Source: Melieria omissa (Eukaryota; Arthropoda; Insecta; Diptera; Ulidiidae). From it: a DNA stretch of 64,000 nt. Below are positions 9,797-19,700 of the stretch, in pieces. The notes below the pieces were generated by a model that saw only the letters and a list, made by a program, of their open reading frames with translations, did not search any database and was not told the DNA's origin. The stretch lies in NCBI GenBank assembly GCA_963971225.1, contig OZ020267.1:89703648-89767647 (forward strand), given 5' to 3'. The translations under genes were made by a program, and so were the position numbers. Within the stretch, counting starts at the first letter, position 1. Every line of letters starts with the position of its first letter.

Positions 9797-11556
9797 ACAA
9801 CCGTCTTCCTTCCACAGTCGGATAAATCGGGACTCAATAATGCCATTGTATGGCAATTGTGTAACTTGACAGTTTTCAATATCTTTGATTACATAACGAT
9901 CGTTAAGTAGTTTTTTTGTGTATGACATATGGTCCTTTAAATTTCGGTATAAGCTTCTTATTAACACCTGTAGTACTATCCACATTTTTTTTACGACATA
10001 ATCTTAACAGAGAACTCTTTTGCAGGCCTATGATGTCGCCCAAAGTATTCTTCGTTGCGCCGCTGGCATGCCGATATTGCCTTACTTGCCTCCTGCCTAC
10101 AAGTAGTTAGGTCCTGTTGACCACTTATTTGTTGACTATCAAAGAATTCCGTGAATTCATCAATAAAAAATCCTCTTTGGTCTACACCAAACAGCAAATT
10201 CGCAGGGGTCTTTCCGGTAGTGCTGTGAATAGAATTGTTAAGGGCACATTCAAACATGCTTAGTTTGGACACCCAGTCGGAATGCTGAACGGGTTCGCTC
10301 AATTTACTAAGCATTGGGGTCAACACTCTGCTTACCCTTTCCACCTGCCCATTTGCTTGTGGAGAGCCCACCCAGTCAATATTATTTTTCATTAAGAATT
10401 CGCTAAATTCCAAAGAAGTAAAACAAGTTCCGCGGTCTGAAATTATTCTACAGGGTGCGCCATCTAAATGTGGTCAATGGAAATATTGAATAACTTGAAC
10501 AATTCTCAATCGATTTTGGAAAACTATTTATTTTTATAAAATTTGAAGCTTTACAATTTTTTCCATTCAGTTTCCAAAAACAACGTCGATCAGATGACCA
10601 CCTTCATTGCGGATACAAAATTCAGCTCTTTTTCTGGCATTTTCCATGACATTTGCCAGCATCTCGGGTGATATCGCAGTGATTTCGGCTCGAATATTGT
10701 CCTTAAGCTCATCTAAAGTCTTTGGATTGTTGGCATACACTTTGCTTTTTAAAAATCCCCACAAAAAAAAGTCCGGTGCCGTTAAATGCAGAACGACCGC
10801 GATACTTTTGACGATACGCTCGCTGTGTTGCAACAACTGAACGATTACATTTAATGAACATTGTTACTATTTCCGCGCGTTCTTTGGGCGTGAATCGATT
10901 CATGGTTAAAATTGTAATGCAATAACCTTTCCGAAATGTGTTCGACGACGTCAATCGGTGTAAATCTGTCAAAGTTATTCAATATTTCCATCGACCACAT
11001 TTTGATGGCGCACCTTGTAGCTGGTCGACTATAACATTGGAAATATTTTTTCAAAGACTCCGTAACCTCCCCGGTGCTTGTAGAGTTCACTGGATAGAGC
11101 TTTACATATTTGGTAAATGCATCAATCACTACTAGCAAGTGCTTCATTTTCGACTTCAAAGAGGGCAAAGGACCAAGGTGGTCAATATGCACTGTATCAA
11201 AAGGAACCGGCCTCTTAGGAATGCTATAAATATTTCGCTCATCCACTCGAGCTGGAGCTGAATACATGATACACTTAAGGCAATTTTTTTTTTTTAATTT
11301 TTCGATCTTTGACGTCATGTCGGGAAACCAGTAGTGCATTCTTATTTGATTATAAGTCTTATTTATTCCCAAATGAGCAATCTTTTCGTGTGTGGATCGT
11401 ATGATGTTATCTTCCATTTCCCGGGGGACATACAAATACAGTTGGCCTTTCATATCCTTCCTGTACAATAAACCGTCTTTAAGATCATAGAGATCCTTCT
11501 CCAATCTGTCACGGATTTTCACAATATCTGGGTCCCTACTTTGGGTTGCATGCAAT
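9797..11556 (-). pseudogene. gypsy-A integrase, split by a mariner MITE
   Basis: From high to low coordinates: an H2C2 zinc finger region (HEKIAHLG ... CLKC), the catalytic core with the first aspartate in 'DTVHIDHLGPLP', then an interruption by the MITE at 10451-11017. Directly beyond it come the second aspartate block 'RIISDRGT' and the third-residue block 'GQVERVSRVL'. The carboxy-terminal domain ends near 9797 with 'NDRYVIKDIE' in a different frame from the core. The enzyme would insert retrotransposon cDNA into chromosomes. The split and a late frameshift make it a pseudogene. Confidence 0.85.
10451..11017 (-). mobile_element. mariner-type MITE with DUF4817-like helix-turn-helix
   Basis: TA duplications at 10449-10450 and 11018-11019 flank ~45-bp inverted repeats that start CAGGGTGCGCCATCTAAATG on the left and CAAGGTGCGCCATCAAAATG on the right. 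The 567-bp interior, minus strand, keeps two ends of a transposase. One is an N-terminal 'FTPKERAEIVTMFIKCNRSV' (helix-turn-helix of the type labelled DUF4817). The other is a C-terminal 'APDFFLWGFLKSKVY' block that holds the third catalytic acid region. The middle is deleted, so it is a deletion derivative that would need an enzyme from elsewhere. Confidence 0.85.
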
Positions 11557-11558
11557 TA

Positions 11559-12306
11559 TCAGGTGTACAACTTTGCTTCCGCCGTTTTTTTCCAAAATTA
11601 AAAGCTTTATTGCGAAAAAGTGCTTACAGATGTATTATTCAAAGTATTGTCCGTCGCTAGCGACAACTTTCTCCCATCTTTCCGGCAATTTTCGGATCCC
11701 GGCTCGAAAAAAGGAGTCCTCTTTTGACGCTATCCATGAAGCAATCCATTTTTCCAATTCTTCGAAGGATTGAAAATGTTGATCTGCCAGGCCGTGTGCC
11801 ATCGAACGGAATAGGTGGAAGTCAGAAGGGGCGACATCTGGGGAATACGGCGGGTGGGGCAAGACTTCCCATTTCAGCGTTTCCAGGTACTTTTTGACCA
11901 CTTTTGCGACGTGAGGGCGAGCATTGTCGTGTTGGAGGATGACTTTGTCATGTCGCTCTTGATATTGTGGCCATTTTTAAAACGTTGAAACCACTCCCGA
12001 CACGTTCTTTCACTCAGAGCAGCATCACCGTAAGTTTCTGAGAGCATTCGATGCGCTTCAGCTGCATTTTTTTTCGAATTGTAACAGAAAAGTAAAACTT
12101 CCCGCAAATGGCGAGAATTGGGCACATAAACGGACATTTTCGAGCGTGAATAATACGAAAACAAGAACAACTGTCACTGAAACGGCGATGACAATTCGTT
12201 AGGCACTGTCCACACTCACTTTAAAGGCATTACCATCTATGTATTTCAACCAGCCTCAGCCGGTACAGCCACCTATCGGAAAAAGGAAGCAAAGTTGTAC
12301 ACCTGA
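11559..12306 (-). mobile_element. mariner (mauritiana-like), internally deleted
   Basis: TA duplications at 11557-11558 and 12307-12308 flank inverted repeats TCAGGTGTACAACTTTGCTT and its complement. The TCAGGTGTACA end is typical of the Mos1/mauritiana group. The element is 748 bp against about 1.3 kb for a full mariner. It lies between the integrase and RNase H parts of gypsy-A. Confidence 0.9.
11635..12137 (-). pseudogene. mariner transposase, internal deletion
   Basis: Minus-strand ATG at 12135-12137 opens 'MSVYVPNSRHLREVLLF', a helix-turn-helix domain with 'SERTCREWFQRFKNG', matching the N terminus of Mos1-type transposases. The middle is missing. The frame then shifts to the C-terminal part with an HDNA-type block near 11930, 'YSPDVAPSDFHLF' (the DD34D third aspartate), and the family ending 'LPERWEKVVASDGQYFE'. 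About half of the ~345-residue protein is gone, including the first catalytic aspartate, so it is inactive. Confidence 0.9.
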
Positions 12307-12773
12307 TAAAACTCTATGTCGTCTTGATTAATAACTATTACTACCTCACTTCTACTGAGAGCGTCTACATGACCCATATTGGTTCCACCCCTATGCTGTA
12401 CACTATAGTCATAATTTTGTAGCTCCAAGGCCCATCTCGCAATACGTGGGTTTAGTGTTTTCTTGTTTAGCGAATTACAATCTGTAATGATTTTGAATGG
12501 AATCCCCTCCAGGTATACCCTAAAACGACGTGAAGCGTAAACTATGGCAAGAGTTTCCAGTTCGAAACTATGATATTTACTCTCAGCGCTTGTTGTTCGC
12601 TTAGAGAAAAAGAAAACCGGGTGAAATTTTCCATCAGTTTGACGTTGTAGCAAGACAGAACCAAAACTCTGGGCATTCGCATCACAATGTAATAACGTTT
12701 CCCGTTTTGGGTCATATATAGCCAAAACAGGCGGTCGAATCAGTTTTGACTTTAATTTATCAATTGCCTTTAA

Positions 12774-13466
12774 GGGGGCCGATACATGTAAATCGTGTAT
12801 TTTTTGAGAATTTTTTTGGGGGATAAGGAATTTGGCAATTGATTTCTTTTTTTTATCTTTTATTAACTAATTAAAGGTTCTTTTTCAATTTTTTTTTTGA
12901 CCCGAGAATCCAAGATGGCGGCGGCGCGTGGGATCAAAAAATCCCCTCCAATCTGATGCGCTGCGCGATTGTGCTGCTCGTATGGGGCTGAAATGAAAAA
13001 TGAAAGGATATGAATTAAAAAACAGTTGTGGTTTCGATGTGAACCTGGTTTAGTAAAGAAATTGTGATTTTTTTGGAAACGGCAGAAAATTGAATTTTTG
13101 GGGCAGCTGTTTTGATGAATTTGCAAGCACCAACATGAGATTTTTGCAGATTTGTAAAAACAAGTAGGTTCACATCGAAGGGATGAGTCTTCCGAAGGTG
13201 TGGTTAAAATTTCATCGCGATCGGTTGAGCGGTTCTCATGCAATCGCGCAGCCCATTCCGAAAAACATGGTTCCGAGATAAGCGGGCTCAAAGATTGAGT
13301 AAGCGGACAAGCTAATACCTGACGCCGCCGCTTCTACCTGTGTTTTGTCTGGGAAGGGATTAGAATTTTGGAAAACGCTCTTAGCCATACATTGAAAATT
13401 TGTAGAACATATTCCCGAGAAAAAAACAATTTCCAAAAATACTTCATTTTACATGTATCGGCCCCC
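12774..13466 (+). mobile_element. TTAA-flanked MITE (copy E3)
   Basis: A 693-bp element lies between TTAA 12770-12773 and TTAA 13467-13470. The inverted repeats are GGGGGCCGATACATGTAAA and the complement of TTTACATGTATCGGCCCCC. It is non-coding. The core motif 'gaaaaacatggttccgagat' lies at 13258 onward, preceded by 'atcgcgatcggttgagcgg' (13213-13231), which is similar to a block in E2. The flanking gypsy-A frame is continuous across it, so the TTAA duplication is directly confirmed. Confidence 0.92.
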
Positions 13467-13704
13467 TTAAACAGACCTCATCCAATTCAAATTTCATGTT
13501 CTTTCGTAGCAAATCGTACAAAGGCTTAGCTATCCTTGCAAATTGTGGAACAAATTTCCGAAAGTACGCACATAAACCAATGAATGAATGCAACTATTTC
13601 AAAGTTTTCGGCAACGGATATTTTGCAACTGGTTCTTTGTGCTGATCGTTTGGTTCAATACCCTTATGATTTACATTGTAGCATTGTATGATTTACATGT
13701 AGTA

Positions 13705-14230
13705 CGAGGGCGGGTCAATAAGTCCGTGACTTTTTGAATTTCCCGCCTCTTAATTGAAATGGCAACACTGCTCCCGTCAACAGTCATCTGTCAGTTGACT
13801 CTTGTCAAAAATTGAACAAGCTGCGACATTTAGTTTGTTTTTGACAGCCGTTAATATCAGACACCGCGTTGACTGAGAAGAAAATGGAAAAAAGTGAATT
13901 TCGTGTGCTCATTAAGCATTATTTTTAGTTTCCATGGCAGAAATCCATGAATTGGGCTACGAATTGCTCCCTCATCCCGCCTATTCACCCGATCTAGCCC
14001 CAAGTGACTATTTCTTGTTCCCAAACTTCAAGAAATGGCTCGGCGGAAAGCATGAGCACACGAAATTAACTTTTTTCCATTTTCTTCTCAGTCAACGCGG
14101 TAGTCTGATAATAACTGTCTGTCTGGCTGTCAAAAACAAACTAAATGTCGCAGCTTGACGGGAGCAGTGTTGCCATTTCAATTAAGAAGCGGGAAATTCA
14201 AAAAGTCACGGACTTATTGACCCGCCCTCG
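13705..14230 (+). mobile_element. mariner-type MITE with long inverted ends
   Basis: TA duplications at 13703-13704 and 14231-14232 flank a 526-bp element whose ends start CGAGGGCGGGTCAATAAGTC. The arms pair for more than 80 bp, and parts of the arms continue inward. The centre, plus strand, retains a transposase tail with 'ELGYELLPHPAYSPDLAPSD', the third aspartate block of DD34D mariners. All upstream coding sequence is lost. It is inserted in the gypsy-A RT gene. Confidence 0.88.
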
Positions 14231-14805
14231 TAGATACTGAATATTGCTATGGCAGAATTTGCACTTTGACAGTCGCAATCCGAGACCATGTTTGGCTATT
14301 TGTTCTAAAACAGATTTTAATAAAGATAAATGTTCCTCAGCTTCAGTTGTTGCAAGTAATATGTCATCCATATAAGCTATCAACAAACCTTTGGCAATAA
14401 ACTCTTTCAAAATGAATGTGATAAATCTTTGAAACACCAATGGTGCATTTTTAAGACCGAAAGGCATCATGGTGTACTCAAATTGTCCGCTTGGCGTAAC
14501 AAAAGAAGTAAATGATGGACTCCTCTGATACCTTGGTGAAACCCACTCTTTAAATCCAACAATGTGAAGTATTTTTTCCCACCCAGGTATTCGAGGCAGT
14601 CTTCAATGAGAGGTAAAGGGTAGTTATCTCTAATAGTAACTTTATTCAAATCTCTATAATCAATACACATGCGAGTTTCCCCATTTTTCTTTTTTACCAA
14701 TACTATTGTCGACGCATATGCAGAAGCATCATGGCGAATAATCCCCTTATCTAGTAGATCCTGAACAATCTTTTGTACCTCAGACTTGTCTTTGTACGAT
14801 AACAC

Positions 14806-15545
14806 CGGCACACAAAAAAAAAAGTGGTCTGTACATTTGACTAGACCCACCTATCCTTATGTATTTCGGTGCGCTGAAACCGAATCCGAGGTCAGTTTTG
14901 TCCGTACACCCTCAAAATTTTGAGTAAATTGCAAAAAACTGCCATTATTTGCGATTTTTAGCCATTTTTTGCAGTTTTTTGCAATTTACTCAAAATTTTG
15001 AGGGTGTACGGACCAAACTGACCTCGGATTCGGTTTCAGCGCACCGAAATACATAAGGATAGGTGGGTCTAGTCAAATGTACAGACCACTTTTTTTTTTT
15101 GTGTGCCGGTGTAATGGCAGTTTTTTGCAATTTACTCAAAATTTTGAGGGTGTACGGACAAAACTGACCTCGGATTCGGTTTCAGCGCACCGAAATACAT
15201 AAGGATAGGTGGGTCTAGTCAAATGTACAGACCACTTTTTTTTTTTTGTGTGCCGGTGTAATGGCAGTTTTTTGCAATTTACTCAAAATTTTGAGGGTGT
15301 ACGGACAAAACTGACCTCGGATTCGGTTTCAGCGCACCGAAATACATAAGGATAGGTGGGTCTAGTCAAATGTACAGACCAAGTTTTTTATGCCAGTGTA
15401 ATGGCAGTTTTTTGCAATTTGCTCAAAATTTTGAGGGTGTACGGACAAAACTGACCTCGGATTCGGTTTCAGCGCACCGAAATACATAAGGATAGGTGGG
15501 TCTAGTCAAATGTACAGACCACTTTTTTTTTTTGGGTGCCGGTTT
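14806..15545. repeat. foldback plus tandem ~146-bp repeat
   Basis: Four direct units lie at about 14968-15545. The palindrome 'caaaattttg' in each falls at 14991, 15137, 15284 and 15424, so the period is 140-147 bp. A fifth, inverted unit at about 14808-14952 forms a hairpin with the first. Units carry 'gacctcggattcggtttcag' and end in a T-run followed by 'gtgtgccggtg'. Units are nearly identical, implying recent amplification. It interrupts the gypsy-A RT near its N terminus. I recognise no transposon family. Confidence 0.85.
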
Positions 15546-15788
15546 AATCTTCGTGGATGCGGGAAAATAGGTTGTTGTGAATTCAACTTTATTGACATCT
15601 AAAATGGCATTGGTAGCTTTTCTTTTGAACAATTTAAGTAGGAATCTCGCAGTATGGACTTAATCATATCGCGCACTTTATTTGGCAATAAACATTCGAT
15701 ATTATAATCACTACTGTTATCCTCACAAATGGCATCAACATCTATCGTACAAGCAATATTTCCCCCGCTATGATAAAAACAATCTTCA
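15546..15788 (-). pseudogene. gypsy-A protease-RT linker fragment
   Basis: Minus-strand frame gives 'NEDCFYHSGGNIACTIDVDA' and 'NIECLLPNKVRDMIKSILRD', then a frameshift, then 'ATNAILDVNKVEFTTTYF'. This is the poorly conserved stretch between protease and RT in gypsy elements. At 15788 it is cut by the TTAA site of E4 and continues at 22598. Confidence 0.6.
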
Positions 15789-16443
15789 TTAAGGGGAGGT
15801 TCTCCTCTGTTTTTTTCAAAAAATCAATTTTTTTTTTTTGATGAAATGAAAGGTATGAATGTCGAGAATATGTGTGCAAAAGGATTTTTCGATCCGCAGC
15901 ATATTTATCGCATAGGAGCGTCTCTGATGCGTCGAACTTTCGCGCGCGGAGGAACGCTCTGGTGCTATTTTACTGCGCGGCCAAAGATGTTTACGCGTTT
16001 ATCTCAAAACCATTTTTTTCATCCTAACGTCAAGCGTAACTCATGATCTACTTATCCGAGTTACTTCATCTATAGCATTTCTGAAAGGGTATGATTTTTT
16101 ATATGACTTATACCTAAAACAAATATAAACAAATGTGTAATAATAGTCTTTTAACAAAAGAAAAGTCGAAAAAAAGATGGTAAAAATTGAACTTTTTCTA
16201 TGATTATGCATAAATTAGATGATTTTTTATAAAAATTATTCAAAAATAGGTATAAGTCATAGGGAATTTAATATTCTTTACTATAAAAATAAAAATTTTT
16301 GATTTCAGTTCACTACAAGTGGCTACAGCCTTGACGTTTCCGAACAATGTCTCGCTTGCAGAGGTTGACAAGACCCGCCATTTTTGGGCCGCCATATTGG
16401 ATTTTGTAAAAAAAAATTTGTTTCTTGTATTTTAGAAAGATGG

Positions 16444-16661
16444 TGTAGTAATTGTATTGTATTGTTGGCGGTTGTGTAGTAATTGTATTGTATTGTTGGC
16501 GGTTGTGTTTATTGGCAGTTTTTTCGCTGCCGCCCTACCCGACTGCTTCCTTCGCGCGTTTCTTTCTGACTGACTTTTCCCGACGGCTGATGCTGCCACC
16601 CTGCACTTGAACAGTGCGGCCACTGCCGATGTAAATGGTGTAGCCATATCTGCTCCTTACA
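16444..16661 (-). repeat. BEL1 3' LTR
   Basis: On the minus strand the LTR starts TGTAAGGAGCAG and ends TACTACA. It contains two 31-bp units with 'tgtattgtattgttggcgg' (plus-strand sense) and an AATAAA polyadenylation signal (complement of 16508-16513). It is 218 bp. Confidence 0.92.
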
Positions 16662-16672
16662 CCCCACCCCCC
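16662..16672 (-). other. BEL1 polypurine tract
   Basis: GGGGGGTGGGG on the minus strand lies immediately before the 3' LTR. It is the expected primer for plus-strand cDNA synthesis. Confidence 0.85.
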
Positions 16673-16750
16673 GTGAATCTCCTTAGAATTCACCAATCTT
16701 TAAAACAGCTAATTTGGACGCCGGTCGACGCAGCAGTCCCGTTGTTGTCT

Positions 16751-19700
16751 TTACGTCTGCAAACCGAACTTGTCCGTCCTTCGCTGGATACACGTTGACG
16801 ACGATGGCTCACAAATGATGACTACGTCCCTCAGTTGGATAGGCGGTGTCTTGTCATGCCACTTTTGTCGATGGAGCAGTTGCGGTAAAAATTCGTTGGT
16901 CCAACGTTTCCAGAGGCGATCCTTCAAGTTCTGGGCTATACGCCACTGCTTCTTTAGGCAAATCTTCATGTCGACAGGCTGCGGAGTTTGCGTGGAATTG
17001 ACGCATCCAAGCAAGAAGTGGTTGGGCGTCAACGGCTCATCCTCCATTGTGGTGAGTGGAATGTCTGTCAATGGACGAGCATTAACAATGTTCTCCGCTT
17101 CAATCAGGACGCTTTGCAACGTTTCCATCCTCGGGGCTACTTCACGTAAAGTATGATGAAGCAGTCGCTTAACGATCCGGATCAAACGCTCCCAACACCC
17201 TCCTGAACTGGGGTTTGAAGGACAGTTAAACACCCAATCAATTCCGCGGCCAACCGCCTCGGTCTGAATACGATCCACATCTAGCAGCTTCTCGGCACCC
17301 TGTAGCTCCTTCTGGGCCCCAATAAAATTAGTCCCATTATCGCTTCTGATTCGCACTGGAGTACCACGTCTGTTGATAAAGTTTCGTAGGCATATCAGGA
17401 AAGCATCAGTTGATAAATCTGCTGCCACCTCCAAATGCACTGCCCGCACTGTCAAGCAGGTGAAAATCACGGCCCAACGTTTTACGTGGCAACGACCAAT
17501 CGTGACAGTGAATGGGCCGAATAAGTCCACTCCCGAATATGCGAAAGGTCGCACATACGGCGTGACACGATCTACCGGCAGCTGACCCATTTGTGGTGGA
17601 GCAGGCTTCGCTCGTTCAAGTTGACATTGCGGACATTTCTTCTCGACAGCTCTCAAAACGGCACGTGCGCGAACAATCCAGAATCTTTGTCGTACTTCAT
17701 TGATGGCTACAGCTTGGTTCTGATGATGGTTCTTCTCGTGGTAATGTTGCATTATCAGGCGCGACACCGCATGGTTTTGAGGTAGAATTATTGGGCGCCT
17801 GGCACTGAATGGCAAGTACGTAGCTTCATCGATTCTTCCCCTCACACGCAGTAGTCCGTCGTTCTCTAAGTACGGCGATAGCAAGTACACAGAGCTTCCC
17901 TTTGGTACTGGCAGTCCAGCTGTTAGAACGTCAACTTCTTTGGTGTAACACTCCCTCTGAACCATGCGGCAGATAAGTTCTTCGGCCTCGTCGACTTCAA
18001 CTACTGTGAGTGGACCTCTCAATTGCTGACGCGCCTCCGCATCTGTCCTCGAACGTCCGATGTTCTTGAAACGTACAACCCAAGCGATGGTCCTCTTCAA
18101 CTTCGTGTACGATGAGAACCTGTCATATTCAATCACGCGGCTCGTCTGCGAATTTATAAGAAATTGTAGTTGCACCTCTTCTTCTGTCATACCTGGCGGC
18201 GGCCCGATAATGAACGTCGGCCAAGACGCTTCTTCTTGCTTCAAAAAGTCTGGACCCTTAAACCATCGGCTATCACCACTGAGCTTGGACGGAGACTTCT
18301 GGCGTGTGGCTTCATCGGCAATGTTGATTTCTGTCGGCAGCCAACGCCACTGTGACGGCTGTGTCGTATCTAGTATCTCGGCTATTCTGTGACCTACAAA
18401 CGGTTTGTACTTCCTCTTGGTTGACTGAATCCAGTGCCAGACCGTGTTCGAGTCGGTCCACAAAGTGACACTTGCGATGTTGACGTCATGGTTACGGCAT
18501 ATCGTCTGGCTTAAACGCGTACCCAATACAGCAGCTTGTAACTCCAACCTCGGGATTGACATCAATTTCAGCGGCGCATTGCGGGTTTTGGCAGCTACAA
18601 ATGCGACGTCCCACCCCCCGTTTGTGGCTATACGGAAGTACCCCACAGCGGCCAACAACACCTGGCTTGCGTCCACAAAGATGTGAAGTTGGATCTCGTT
18701 GGATGAAACAAAGGATGTCGAATATGGTCGCGGCACCTTAATTCGGCTGGCTTCTTCAAAGTTGTTCCACCACGTTCTCCATTGCTTGTCTAATTCTTCC
18801 GGGATGGGCTCATCCCACTCTACGTTGCTTCGCCAGACCTGCTGCATCAATATCTTAGCCGTAGCCATAATGTTGGCAAGCAGACCAAATGGGTCGAAAA
18901 CCGACATAACTATGCCCAGGAACTCTCTCTTCGTCGGTGCCCGCAGCGTATTGAGCACGTCTGGTGGTATGCGGTGGAACTGCGTATGAAACTCGAACGT
19001 GTCGCTACGCACGTTCCAGTGCATGCCCAGCACCTTTTCTGATGTCGCTTGTTTCTCCATATTGACCGTGTCGTACTTCGTGGCTCCCTTCATTGCCTGT
19101 TGGACCTGACTGGAATTCGATATGAAACTTCTCAACTCAAACCCGGCTTCTGCATGTATGGCGACGACTTGACGGCAAATCTCTACAGCGGCTGCTTCAT
19201 CGTTAAAGCTGCAAACGAAGTCATCCACATAATGCTTCTCAACTACAGCGTCCACCGCGGCTGGGTAGCGTTCTTTAAATCGGCTGGCGTTGTGATTCTT
19301 GATGAACTCCGCACAACACGGCGAGCATGAAGCGCCAAACATCATCGACGTCATACAGCAATGTTCAACAGGCCGGCTGGGGTCACTGCGCCACAGGAAC
19401 CGTTGGGCGTGCTGGTCCTCGGGTCTTATCCTCACCTGTGAGAACATCTCCCTTATGTCAGCCGCCACACCAACTGCGCCCTGACGAAACCTGAACAGGA
19501 TGTTTAATAACGGCTTGGCTCGTTCTGGTCCCTTTAGCAACCAGGAATTCAATGCAACGCCCTGCACTTTGGCGGCTGCGTCGAAAACAATTCTCAGCTT
19601 GTCAGGCTTATACGGGCTCTGCACGGCGAAATGTGGCAGATACCACACTGGGCGATTGGTTTCTGCTATCTCGTTTGGCGACAAAACTCTTGCGTACCCC

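Larger units (their letters stand above)
12309..14806 (-). pseudogene. gypsy-A reverse transcriptase and RNase H
   Basis: From 14806 downward: the RT start with 'YKDKSEVQKIVQDLLDKGII', then 'MCIDYRDLNKVTIRDNYPLP' and 'YFTLLDLKSGFHQ'. After a frameshift near 14525 it continues with 'MMPFGLKNAPLVFQRF' and the catalytic 'YMDD'. After the mariner MITE (13705-14230) the thumb continues ('NHKGIEPNDQHKEP', a stop, 'FIGLCAYFRKFVPQFARIAK'). After E3 (12774-13466) the RNase H domain appears with 'LLHCDANAQSFGSVL', 'FELETLAIVYA' and 'ITDCNSLN'. All catalytic blocks are visible, but the gene carries a frameshift, a stop and two insertions. Confidence 0.85.

Noticed and set aside
14806..15545. CRISPR-like repeat array
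   Set aside because: Units are ~146 bp, directly abutting without unique spacers, and the setting is a eukaryotic transposon.
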